5,252 nucleotides of DNA, from positions 1 to 5,252 of the forward strand of contig CAJPPE010000142.1 in assembly GCA_905372345.1 (NCBI GenBank), given 5' to 3'. Made by a program: the position numbers and the translations under genes. This document shows positions 1-5,252 of this stretch, piece after piece. Under the pieces are notes generated by a model, which had not been told where the DNA came from, ran no database searches, and saw only the letters and a program-made list of their open reading frames with translations. Position 1 is the first letter of the stretch; each line of letters opens with the position of its first letter. Origin of the DNA: an uncultured Treponema sp. GTDB taxonomy: Bacteria > Spirochaetota > Spirochaetia > Treponematales > Treponemataceae.

Positions 1-22
1 ATTCAGCCTTACTGTTTATCTG

Positions 23-38
23 CCGACATCCATGGCGG
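23..38. repeat. Short imperfect palindrome
   Basis: A 7-base arm (CCGACAT, 23-29) and its partner (ATGGCGG, 32-38) pair with a single A/G mismatch around a 2-base centre. There is no T-run on either side, so it does not look like an intrinsic terminator. It could be a protein-binding site, the edge of a repeat or chance. Confidence 0.3.
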
Positions 39-161
39 ACTTTGAACATCTTATCCTATAACTAAGTATCTTTGCATAAACAACCTTTAAATTTCGCTCA
101 GAATCTTTATTTCCTAACTCAACCAACGGATTGGCCAGAAACTTTGTAATAATGCGGGATT

Positions 162-184
162 CCAAAGGACTGCAAGTCCTTTGG
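162..184. repeat. Perfect 10-bp hairpin
   Basis: CCAAAGGACT at 162-171 is the exact reverse complement of AGTCCTTTGG at 175-184, with a 3-base loop GCA. A perfect 10-bp stem with a tight loop is unlikely by chance. Neither side carries a T-tract, so it is not a classic rho-independent terminator. It lies downstream of the acpS operon on the minus strand and could act as a 3' RNA stabiliser, or be part of a dispersed intergenic repeat that also includes the following purine-rich tract and G-run. Confidence 0.65.
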
Positions 185-240
185 CAGCGCGAGGGAAAGA
201 GAAAGGGTTAAAGGGGAAGGGAAAAACCACCGCTCTGAAC

Positions 241-249
241 GGGGGGGGG
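241..249 (+). repeat. Homopolymeric G9 tract
   Basis: Nine consecutive Gs stand 18 bases before the recognisable transposase coding sequence. Poly-G runs of this length are prone to slipped-strand length change, and in Treponema some control phase-variable genes. Here I find no start codon with a ribosome binding site upstream: the only nearby ATG frame (from 152) ends at a TAA at 209, before the run. A phase-variation role is therefore unsupported. Confidence 0.7.
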
Positions 250-263
250 CCTTTCCCCTTTCA

Positions 264-590
264 AAGGTTATAATAAACGCAGAAGCCTTTGATGACACTG
301 AGGACAAAGAATTAAAAGAATTTTTAGAATACCTTAAAACAGGTAAGGTGAAAAGTGAATTCACAAGGAGGATAGAAGAAATGATACAAACAGTAAAACA
401 AAACGAACAAGCAAGGCAAGAATACAGGTTAATGTCTACTTTTGAGATGGACGCTAGGTATAAAGGTTTCTCGGAAGGCTTAAAGCAAAAATCAATAGAA
501 ACAGCTAAAATATTAAAACAGTTGGGAGATTCGACACAAAAAATTATGCAGGTTACAGGCCTTCCAGAAGCAGAAATTGAAAAATTATAG
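264..590 (+). pseudogene. Rpn/PDDEXK-family transposase, 3' remnant
   Basis: The frame reads KVIINAEAFDDTEDKELKEF, then EYLKTGKVKSEFTRRIEEMI, and ends in a helical tail finishing TGLPEAEIEKL. This is the C-terminal third of the Rpn family of recombination-promoting nucleases/putative transposases (PD-(D/E)XK_2), which are usually around 300 residues. The catalytic N-terminal PD-(D/E)XK core is absent. Family resemblance begins at about 264-267, directly after the G-run tract, and the frame upstream gives only low-complexity sequence back to a TAA at 150. A GTG at 348 could open an 80-codon frame, but it lies inside the conserved region and lacks a Shine-Dalgarno sequence, so I do not treat it as a real start. 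The gene is probably inactive. It lies convergent with acpS, 28 bases away. The family assignment comes from recognising the sequence and is fairly firm; the breakpoint is approximate. Confidence 0.75.
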
Positions 591-618
591 TTTATTGCCC
601 CCCGCCATTTATTACATA

Positions 619-990
619 TCACCCTTCGATTATAACAACAGCGGCGGCGGTTGTTTTTTCGTGAGTTAGTGAAAGATGAATAGCTGCCCCGCCCTTTTCT
701 TTTAAGGTTTGCAGAGCAGTGCCGGAAAGTTTAAAAAAAGGCCGGCCTGTTTTATCGTTTACAACGGCTATATCTTTTAGCTCTATCCCTGCGAGGCCTG
801 TTCCAAGGGCTTTTCCAAAGGCCTCTTTTGCTGCAAAGCGGACAGCCAAAGAACGGGCTGCACCATCTCCCTTGGAAAACACATATTCAAGTTCTTCTTT
901 ATTAAAAAACCTTTCAAGGAGCTTTTTATCGTTCAGCCATTTTTCGAGACGGGAAACTTCAACTATATCTATGCCGAGACCGAGTATCAT
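619..990 (-). CDS. acpS: Holo-[acyl-carrier-protein] synthase
   Basis: This 4'-phosphopantetheinyl transferase moves phosphopantetheine from CoA to the conserved serine of acyl carrier protein, activating it for fatty-acid synthesis in the cytoplasm. The 123-residue length is typical of the short AcpS class. The N-terminal motif GIDIVEVSR carries the Mg-binding Asp8, RFAAKEAFGKALG (residues 51-63) carries the second metal ligand Glu56, and HLSLTHEKTTAAAVV (from residue 105) is the usual C-terminal signature. No key residue is missing. The ATG at 990 begins one base after the stop of the YbbR gene. The nearest purine-rich stretch is about 14 bases upstream, too far for a good Shine-Dalgarno, so translational coupling to the upstream gene is likely. 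It is the last gene of the dxs-cdaA-cdaR-acpS block. No intrinsic terminator is visible just after it. Confidence 0.95.
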   Translation of the reverse strand: MILGLGIDIVEVSRLEKWLNDKKLLERFFNKEELEYVFSKGDGAARSLAVRFAAKEAFGKALGTGLAGIELKDIAVVNDKTGRPFFKLSGTALQTLKEKGGAAIHLSLTHEKTTAAAVVIIEG

Positions 991-991
991 C

Positions 992-1951
992 TTATTCGGA
1001 AGTCTTTCCTTCCTTTATCTTGACTTCAAACTGAATATTTTTAGGATTTGCATCTATAAGAGAAAGCTTTCCCGGAATGACGGCTTGAACCGGCAAGCTG
1101 TACACGCCGGGCTTTGTTATATTGCTGCAATTTACTCTCAAAACATTTTCAGGCGGAGTCCATGATGAAATTACTGATTTAGCACCTCTGACTGTTACAT
1201 TACCGGCAGATATATCTGAAACGACCTCAAATCTTTCATCTAAATTATCAAAATATAAATTAACTTCGCCATAGGTTTGAACACTTACTATTTCCCGTAT
1301 CTTAATCGAATAGGCAATTCTGGAAGTTCCTATCACGGAAACAAGAGGATTAGACGCAAATATATCTACATAGCCTGAAAATCCCGTTTTGCGGTTATCT
1401 ATTTGTACACTGTTTGTCAGCATTTCTTCTATTTTGGAAACGGCAGAGTGCGGGCCCTTTATTTCTACTGTAGCAGGATCCACATCTCTTTCATAAACCT
1501 CATAATTTTCTGCCGGAACGCCACCCAGATTTAAGCGGACATTAACCCTCTTAGATAAACTCTCCTCAAGAGTTAATTTTATATCGGAAGGGTCAACTTC
1601 AACCTCAAAATCCGTAACATCAGACGCAAAGCCCTTTAGTTTAGCCTGTATGGGGATGCGGTACTCTCCGGGACCGCTGATTGAAGATAAATCCATATAG
1701 GCTGTGATATGCTCTTCCATAATCGGGGCTATTACGGTTGAATCTCCCCAAACCGAAACTTTAACCAGTCTCGGAATATTCACAGCCGGAACCAGATCTC
1801 CCGAATTTTCTATAACTAGAGGAGCATAAAAATATTTTTTTTCTAAAAGGCTGCCCTTATATAATTGTACCAAAACTATAGCAAGGGCAAAACTTATAAC
1901 CTTTGCAAGCCAGTTTTCCGCTAAACGGTCAAAAATTTTTCTAATTTTCAT
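992..1951 (-). CDS. cdaR: YbbR-domain protein (CdaR-like regulator)
   Basis: A 319-residue membrane-anchored protein. Residues 15-31 form a single N-terminal membrane segment after a basic stretch (MKIRKIFDRL), so the rest should lie outside the cytoplasmic membrane. The remainder is beta-rich and reads as about three YbbR repeats (roughly 38-130, 131-220 and 221-315), with recurring features such as VxGxxS/A and PGxYxxPV (SGPGEYRIPIQ at 92, KPGVYSLPVQ at 280). In Firmicutes the YbbR protein CdaR binds and modulates the diadenylate cyclase CdaA, and the adjacent cdaA here suggests the same partnership. Firmicute CdaR usually has more repeats, so the symbol rests on context. The ATG at 1951 overlaps the end of cdaA by 11 nt. 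A GGAGG at 1961-1965, 9 nt upstream and inside cdaA, supports this start. Confidence 0.85.
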   Translation of the reverse strand: MKIRKIFDRLAENWLAKVISFALAIVLVQLYKGSLLEKKYFYAPLVIENSGDLVPAVNIPRLVKVSVWGDSTVIAPIMEEHITAYMDLSSISGPGEYRIPIQAKLKGFASDVTDFEVEVDPSDIKLTLEESLSKRVNVRLNLGGVPAENYEVYERDVDPATVEIKGPHSAVSKIEEMLTNSVQIDNRKTGFSGYVDIFASNPLVSVIGTSRIAYSIKIREIVSVQTYGEVNLYFDNLDERFEVVSDISAGNVTVRGAKSVISSWTPPENVLRVNCSNITKPGVYSLPVQAVIPGKLSLIDANPKNIQFEVKIKEGKTSE

Positions 1952-2765
1952 CTTGTAAGGCCTCCGCTAAATCCAAAGATTCTTCTTGAGCAAAATATTT
2001 TTTTATTTCCAAAAGCTGCTCAAGCTGGGCTACAACTTCATCCGCACTTAAATCGTAATAAAGATGGGAATCATAGGCAAGGCTCAAGGCTCCTGTTTCT
2101 TCGGATACGACAAGAACGACTGCATCCGTTTCTTCGGAAACACCTATTGCCGCCCTGTGCCGCGTTCCAAAGCTTTTTCTTATATCCTGCTGTTCCGAAA
2201 GAGGAAGAAAGCAGCCGGCAGAAATTACCATTCCGTTTTGCACAATGGCAGCTCCGTCATGAAGAGGGGTATCATGCCCGAAAATCGTAACCAAGAGGCT
2301 GGATGAAAGCCCTGCGTTAAGCTTTGTCCCCGTATCGATAATATCCTTTAAATTATTCCGGCGCATAAAAACTACCAACATTCCCCGTCTTTTATCGGAT
2401 AAGATTTCGGCAGCAGTAACAACCGAGTCGATATGGCTGTGGTTTGAGTGCTTTCCGGTTCTGAGCCAATTGCTCTGTCCTATCTTTAAAAATATTTTAC
2501 GAAGTTCGGGCTGAAATACGATGGCTACACCTATAACAAGTCCCGGTCCCAAGGTATTTAAAATCCACAAAAGAGTTTTAAGATTAAAAATCATGGCAAC
2601 TGCATAAATGACCAATATCGACATTGCGCCCTTTATAAGCTGAATTGCCTGAGTTTTTAATAAAATTTGATAGGCCTTATACATCAAAAAAGCGAGTAAA
2701 AGCACATCCAAAACAGGCCTTAGATATGAAGAATAAAAAGCCATAATGTTTCTAATAAATTCCAT
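1941..2765 (-). CDS. cdaA: Diadenylate cyclase CdaA (c-di-AMP synthase)
   Basis: It condenses two ATP into cyclic di-AMP, a second messenger linked to potassium and osmotic balance and cell-wall homeostasis. At 274 residues it has the usual CdaA/DacA length. The N-terminal part holds about three hydrophobic segments (roughly 17-35, 43-60 and 66-84), followed by the family motif FQPELRKIF (85-93). The DisA_N/DAC catalytic domain covers about 112-255. Both catalytic signatures are intact: DGA at 170-172 (in TPLHDGAAIV) and GTRHRAA at 200-206, followed by IGVSEETDA. The ATG at 2765 begins 3 nt after the dxs stop, with AAGGAG at 2775-2780 (9-nt spacing) inside the end of dxs, so the start is well supported. 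The next gene, a YbbR protein, is the expected regulator; glmM, its usual third neighbour in Firmicutes, is absent from this window. The gene is also called dacA or ybbP. Confidence 0.95.
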   Translation of the reverse strand: MEFIRNIMAFYSSYLRPVLDVLLLAFLMYKAYQILLKTQAIQLIKGAMSILVIYAVAMIFNLKTLLWILNTLGPGLVIGVAIVFQPELRKIFLKIGQSNWLRTGKHSNHSHIDSVVTAAEILSDKRRGMLVVFMRRNNLKDIIDTGTKLNAGLSSSLLVTIFGHDTPLHDGAAIVQNGMVISAGCFLPLSEQQDIRKSFGTRHRAAIGVSEETDAVVLVVSEETGALSLAYDSHLYYDLSADEVVAQLEQLLEIKKYFAQEESLDLAEALQDEN

Positions 2766-2768
2766 ATC

Positions 2769-4730
2769 CTAATTCTCCTTTACCGGAATAGCGGTAGAAG
2801 CCGAAACGGTATGAGTCTCGGTAAAAAGCGAGTCTGCAGTTTGTACTATGTGTTCAGCCGATACACCTGCACCTTTAAAAATTTCAGAGCGGGTACCATG
2901 GGGGAAGAACATATCTTCAAAAGCCAATACCGCAGTTTTTTTCTTTTGCAGCCCGATGTTGTTGTTTGTAGACCCGGTCTTGTTACTTGTAGACCTTAAA
3001 ACAAGGGATTCCAAATATGAGCTTAGACTGCCTATCTTCATACCGTCTTCTACAAAAAGAATATATGAGTAGTCTTTTGTAATGTTTAAAAAATAGCTTT
3101 CGTCTATAGGTTTTGCAAATCTCACATTATAGATATCAGTAAAAAGGCCCTTATGAGCAAGAATTGCAGAAGCCTCTTTAACTTCATTGTACATTCCTCC
3201 GGTACAGACTATTAAAATGCGGCTCTTATCGGAATTCTTTATAAGTACTCCCCGTCCGTTTTCTATGCTTTGAGAAAACTCTGGGATTTCTTTCGGACAG
3301 TCGGCCTTAGGATACCTTATCGCTATAGGATTATCCTGCATAAGAGCCCAAGAAAGCATCAGCTCCAGCTCTTTTTCGGATGCGGGGCAAAGAATTGTCA
3401 TATTCGGAACGGGACGCAGCAGGGCTATGTCAAAAAGCCCCTGATGGGTTTCTCCGTCGGACGGAACGGGGCCTGCTCGGTCTATAGCAAAAATCACGGG
3501 CAAATTTTGTATTGAAGTGTCATGTATAATCTGGTCTATTGAGCGTTGTAAAAAGGTACTGTAAATTGCCGTAACAGGCTTAATTCCGGCTGAAGCGAGG
3601 CCCGCTGCAAAGGTAACGGCATGGCTTTCGGCAATACCTACATCAAAAAATCTTTCAGGAAATTTGCTATGAAATAGAGAAAGGCCTGTTCCGGATTCCA
3701 TTGCTGCCGTTATAGCTGCAATTTTCGAATTCTTTTCGGCGGCTTTTACCAAAGCCTTTCCAAAGGCTTGCGTAAAGGTAATCGCATCATTTTTTTCTAC
3801 CTTGCCGTCTGCAATGTTAAAGGGCCCGATCCCATGAAAGGCAGCAGGATTTATTTCCGCCAAGGGATAGCCCTTACCCTTTATGGTTTCTACAAGCATT
3901 ACAACGGGGCTGTTTAATTTTTTTACGTTTTTTAAAACCTTTTCAATTTCTCTCATATTGTGGCCGTTTATGGGGCCGACATATTCGAAACCGAAATCAA
4001 CAAAGATATTATTCTTGTAGAATATCCCCTTCATTCCTCTTTTTAAACGCCAAATTATGGAATTAAGTTTGTTTCCTACAAGGGGTATTGAACCCACAGC
4101 CTTGTCAAAGAGGTACTTAAAACGCTGGTAGCCTTCATGAACCGTAAGGCGGCTCAAGTACTCGGAAAAAGCCCCCGTATTTTTGCTTATGGACATTTTA
4201 TTGTCGTTTATTATAACTATTAAATCTTTTTTTAATTCTCCTGCATTGGAAAGAGCTTCAAATGCCATTCCGCCGGTCATAGCACCGTCACCTATAACGG
4301 CTATAACCTTTCCGGAATCCTTGTTTAATCTTTTTCCTTCAAGAATACCTAGGGCTGCAGAAATTGAAGTTGAAGCATGGCCGGTATTAAAGGCATCGTG
4401 AACACTTTCTTCTCTTTTTGGAAAACCGGAAAGACCTTCCCAAAGGCGTAAGGTAGAAAAGCGGGATTGTCTGCCTGTTATCATTTTATGCGTATATGAC
4501 TGATGACCGACGTCCCAGACAATAGCATCATGGGGACTTGAAAAAACCCTGTGAATCGCAAGCGTAAGCTCTATTACACCCAAATTGCTTGCAAGGTGGC
4601 CGCCGTTATGGCCTACTACGGTGAGAATTTCTTTTCGTATTTCCACAGCGAGGTCTTTAAGTTCATCATAGGAAAGGAGCTTTATATCCTCGGGGCCTTT
4701 TATTTTACTTAATAAGCTGTTTTTTGTCAT
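2769..4730 (-). CDS. dxs: 1-deoxy-D-xylulose-5-phosphate synthase
   Basis: A thiamine-diphosphate enzyme that condenses pyruvate and glyceraldehyde 3-phosphate to DXP, the first and often rate-controlling step of the MEP isoprenoid pathway. With the ATG at 4730 it has 653 residues. Visible motifs: [18 protein letters not shown] (His45), [10 protein letters not shown], the ThDP/Mg motif [14 protein letters not shown] (147-160) with NDNKMSIS (175-182), [19 protein letters not shown] (His299), [13 protein letters not shown] with catalytic Glu368, [10 protein letters not shown], and DGETHQG (His429). The pyrimidine domain runs from about 320 to 480 and the transketolase C-terminal domain from about 500 to 630. 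The usual Gln after the catalytic Glu (AEQH) is Ser here. A 7-residue imperfect duplication lies at 579-592. I chose the ATG at 4730 over an in-frame TTG at 4766 because that TTG lies inside a terminator hairpin and the family alignment begins with [17 protein letters not shown]. The Shine-Dalgarno (AGCGGA) is weak. Confidence 0.95.
   Translation of the reverse strand: MTKNSLLSKIKGPEDIKLLSYDELKDLAVEIRKEILTVVGHNGGHLASNLGVIELTLAIHRVFSSPHDAIVWDVGHQSYTHKMITGRQSRFSTLRLWEGLSGFPKREESVHDAFNTGHASTSISAALGILEGKRLNKDSGKVIAVIGDGAMTGGMAFEALSNAGELKKDLIVIINDNKMSISKNTGAFSEYLSRLTVHEGYQRFKYLFDKAVGSIPLVGNKLNSIIWRLKRGMKGIFYKNNIFVDFGFEYVGPINGHNMREIEKVLKNVKKLNSPVVMLVETIKGKGYPLAEINPAAFHGIGPFNIADGKVEKNDAITFTQAFGKALVKAAEKNSKIAAITAAMESGTGLSLFHSKFPERFFDVGIAESHAVTFAAGLASAGIKPVTAIYSTFLQRSIDQIIHDTSIQNLPVIFAIDRAGPVPSDGETHQGLFDIALLRPVPNMTILCPASEKELELMLSWALMQDNPIAIRYPKADCPKEIPEFSQSIENGRGVLIKNSDKSRILIVCTGGMYNEVKEASAILAHKGLFTDIYNVRFAKPIDESYFLNITKDYSYILFVEDGMKIGSLSSYLESLVLRSTSNKTGSTNNNIGLQKKKTAVLAFEDMFFPHGTRSEIFKGAGVSAEHIVQTADSLFTETHTVSASTAIPVKEN
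2955..2996 (-). repeat. 21-bp imperfect tandem duplication within dxs
   Basis: Two adjacent 21-base units, 2976-2996 and 2955-2975, match at 16 of 21 positions and share the exact 9-mer TTGTAGACC on the plus strand (2987-2995 and 2966-2974). In the protein they give RSTSNKT followed by GSTNNNI (residues 579-592), a Ser/Thr/Asn-rich stretch in the C-terminal domain of Dxs between a helix and the strand leading to EDMFFPHG. The reading frame is kept, so this is probably a tolerated surface-loop expansion. Confidence 0.65.
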
Positions 4731-4748
4731 TATATTCCGCTCAAATCT

Positions 4749-4779
4749 AAAAAAAAGGGGCTTCAAAGCTGAGCCCCCC
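4749..4779 (-). terminator. Intrinsic terminator between the bL38 gene and dxs
   Basis: Read on the minus strand, GGGGCT (4777-4772) pairs with AGCCCC (4762-4757) around a 9-base loop that could itself pair partly, and the stem is followed at once by eight Ts (4756-4749). This is a textbook rho-independent terminator, about 55 nt after the stop of the small ribosomal gene. It ends 18 nt before the dxs ATG, so it would insulate dxs or act as an attenuator. There is no T-run on the plus side, so it acts only on minus-strand transcription. Confidence 0.85.
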
Positions 4780-4835
4780 TTCCGTTTAACCGAAAGCTAT
4801 AGATATTTGAACAATTAGGGGTATTCCCTCCCAAT

Positions 4836-4928
4836 TTATTTCTTGTTCTTATGTCGATTCTTTCTAAGCTTCTTCTTTCGTTTATGCGTCGACATCTTCT
4901 TTCGTTTTCGTTTTTTTCCGCAAGGCAT
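4836..4928 (-). CDS. Small basic ribosomal protein, bL38/mS38 (AURKAIP1/COX24) family
   Basis: A 30-residue protein beginning MPCGKKRKRKKMSTHKRKKK and ending LRKNRHKNKK. About two thirds of its residues are Lys or Arg, with no acidic residue. The pattern (M-P-x-G-K-K-R-K-R, then THKRKK, then a RKNRHKKK-like end) matches the AURKAIP1/COX24 domain (DUF1713): the mitochondrial ribosomal protein mS38 and its bacterial relative, described as bL38 in Flavobacterium ribosomes. The likely role is an RNA-embedded ribosomal component. The start is well supported: AAGGAG at 4936-4941 lies 7 nt before the ATG, and a near-consensus promoter lies at 4963-4991. The gene is monocistronic, closed by the terminator at 4749-4779. 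It is too short for ordinary ORF thresholds and easily missed. The family match is by recognition; that it binds the ribosome in this organism is inferred. Confidence 0.87.
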   Translation of the reverse strand: MPCGKKRKRKKMSTHKRKKKLRKNRHKNKK

Positions 4929-4935
4929 TCCGGCT

Positions 4936-4941
4936 CTCCTT
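4936..4941 (-). promoter_or_regulatory. Shine-Dalgarno of the bL38-family gene
   Basis: AAGGAG on the minus strand, 7 nt before the ATG ending at 4928. It is the strongest ribosome binding site in this intergenic region and, in a gene of only 30 codons, is key support for the gene being translated. Confidence 0.8.
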
Positions 4942-4962
4942 AAATAAAATAGTATAGACTCA

Positions 4963-4991
4963 ATAATATTACAAAATAGAGAGCTTGTCAA
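4963..4991 (-). promoter_or_regulatory. Sigma-70 promoter of the bL38-family gene
   Basis: On the minus strand a perfect -35 TTGACA (4991-4986) and a -10 TATTAT (4968-4963) are separated by exactly 17 nt. Transcription should begin near 4956, giving a leader of about 28 nt before the ATG. A match this close to consensus suggests strong constitutive expression, as expected for a ribosomal protein. Confidence 0.85.
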
Positions 4992-5067
4992 GACTAATGC
5001 CCAATTTTTACCGGATATTTTTTAACGGATAATCTAAAATCATCTGCAAGTCTTTCTGCGGGCTTCC

Positions 5068-5100
5068 TTGACATTGATAAGTATTTGAATGTAATATTAT
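5068..5100 (+). promoter_or_regulatory. Probable promoter of the methyltransferase gene
   Basis: A perfect TTGACA at 5068-5073 is followed by a TA-rich -10 region. The best spacing gives TAATAT at 5092-5097 (18 nt, 4 of 6 matches). TATTAT at 5095-5100 pairs better in spacing with an overlapping second -35-like TTGATA at 5074-5079 (15 nt). The start of transcription would be near 5104, about 24 nt before the ATG at 5128. The exact -10 is uncertain. The promoter is divergent from that of the bL38-family gene; the two -35 boxes are about 76 bp apart. Confidence 0.6.
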
Positions 5101-5127
5101 GGCATAAATATTTTTATTTTGAGTAAT

Positions 5128-5252
5128 ATGCAAAAAAATCAATATCAGGCGGAGCTTTTTAAAAACCGCCTTCACAAAAGATTTAAACATTTGTCAAAGT
5201 GGGCAAAAAGGGAAGGCGTTTTTGCTTATAGGCTCTATGACAAGGATATACC
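5128..5252 (+). CDS. Class I SAM-dependent methyltransferase, RlmK/RlmI-like, N-terminal part
   Basis: The first 41 codons of a gene that runs off the window. After [19 protein letters not shown] comes [20 protein letters not shown] and then DIP. The pattern NRLxKRxKHLxKWAKRxGxxxYRLYDxDIP is typical of the start of the methyltransferase half of RlmL/RlmK and related RlmI-type enzymes that methylate 23S rRNA with S-adenosylmethionine. The SAM-binding domain lies outside the window, so the modified base cannot be told. The ATG at 5128 is preceded by only a weak GAG (5121-5123), but no better in-frame start is seen and the conserved segment begins a few residues later. It shares its upstream region with the divergent bL38-family gene. 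Confidence 0.72.
   Translation, partial: MQKNQYQAELFKNRLHKRFKHLSKWAKREGVFAYRLYDKDI

Larger units (their letters stand above)
1..263. other. Non-coding, repeat-like tract
   Basis: No frame here reads as a credible protein. All three plus-strand frames hit stops within the first 65 bases. The minus-strand frame that is open over most of this region is antisense to the transposase remnant and low in complexity. The tract contains a short palindrome near position 30, a strong hairpin at 162-184, a purine-rich stretch (about 191-226) and a G9 run at 241-249. The purine segment around 210-220 is nearly complementary to the pyrimidine segment 250-262 (one bulged base), so the two could pair as a longer outer stem. 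It looks like a dispersed intergenic element or insertion debris, but I cannot show other copies from this window. Confidence 0.5.

Noticed and set aside
348..590. An 80-codon plus-strand gene starting at GTG 348
   Set aside because: Family resemblance continues in the same frame upstream to about 264 and the GTG lacks a Shine-Dalgarno, so it is better described as the tail of a truncated transposase gene.
119..622. Minus-strand open frame of 167 codons
   Set aside because: It is antisense to the well-matched transposase remnant and to the repeat tract, overlaps the end of acpS, is rich in Ser/Phe/Leu/Cys with no family pattern and has no ribosome binding site.
719..1165. Plus-strand frame of 148 codons
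   Set aside because: Antisense shadow of acpS and the YbbR gene, with no recognisable motifs or start signals.
4729..4734. TATAAT overlapping the dxs start codon as a promoter
   Set aside because: Transcription would begin inside the dxs coding sequence, and no -35 box is found at suitable spacing.
4731..4766. TTG at 4766 as an extended dxs start
   Set aside because: The extra 12 residues are encoded by the loop, 3' arm and T-run of an intrinsic terminator and do not resemble Dxs; the ATG at 4730 fits the family start.
4813..4836. Weak hairpin just after the bL38-family stop codon
   Set aside because: Only two 4-bp stems separated by a 3-base bulge and no T-run; the stronger terminator lies downstream at 4749-4779.
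5008..5190. Minus-strand frame of 60 codons
   Set aside because: Antisense to the methyltransferase promoter and its conserved N-terminus; no family pattern.
1..5252. CRISPR array, tRNA, rRNA, toxin-antitoxin or phage module
   Set aside because: No regularly spaced repeats, no clover-leaf or rRNA-like sequence, and no proteins of such systems are visible on either strand.

Overview
The window looks like chromosomal DNA of a host-associated spirochaete, most likely an oral or gut Treponema close to T. denticola. This is inferred from the AT-leaning base composition, the character of the proteins, the gene order dxs-cdaA-cdaR-acpS, and a degraded PD-(D/E)XK (Rpn-type) transposase remnant beside a GC-rich hairpin tract. 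No species-level marker is present, so the genus is an inference.

Layout. Positions 1-263 hold no convincing gene: a short imperfect palindrome, a perfect 10-bp-stem hairpin, a purine-rich tract and a run of nine Gs. Positions 264-590 (+) are the 3' end of an Rpn/PDDEXK transposase gene that has lost its N-terminal nuclease part. From 4730 down to 619 on the minus strand runs a compact block transcribed in the order dxs, cdaA, a YbbR-domain gene (cdaR-like), acpS. Gaps are 3 nt, an 11-nt overlap and 1 nt, which strongly suggests one transcript. It faces the transposase remnant tail to tail. Upstream of dxs, at 4836-4928 (-), is a 30-codon, extremely basic gene that matches the bL38/mS38 (AURKAIP1/COX24-domain) ribosomal protein family. 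It has its own near-consensus sigma-70 promoter and Shine-Dalgarno sequence, and an intrinsic terminator separates it from dxs. Divergently, at 5128 (+), begins a class I SAM-dependent methyltransferase of the RlmK/RlmI type, cut off by the window end.

How the genes fit together. The operon combines precursor and carrier functions for the cell envelope: Dxs starts the MEP pathway (isoprenoids and undecaprenyl carriers), AcpS activates acyl carrier protein for fatty-acid synthesis, and CdaA with its YbbR partner makes and controls the second messenger c-di-AMP. The flanking divergent pair, a small ribosomal protein and a probable rRNA methyltransferase, belongs to ribosome assembly. This is mainly housekeeping DNA. 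I see no phage, CRISPR, toxin-antitoxin or other unknown defence system. The items most worth a second look are the tiny ribosomal protein gene, the terminator placed right before dxs without an obvious dxs promoter, and the repeat tract abutting the broken transposase.
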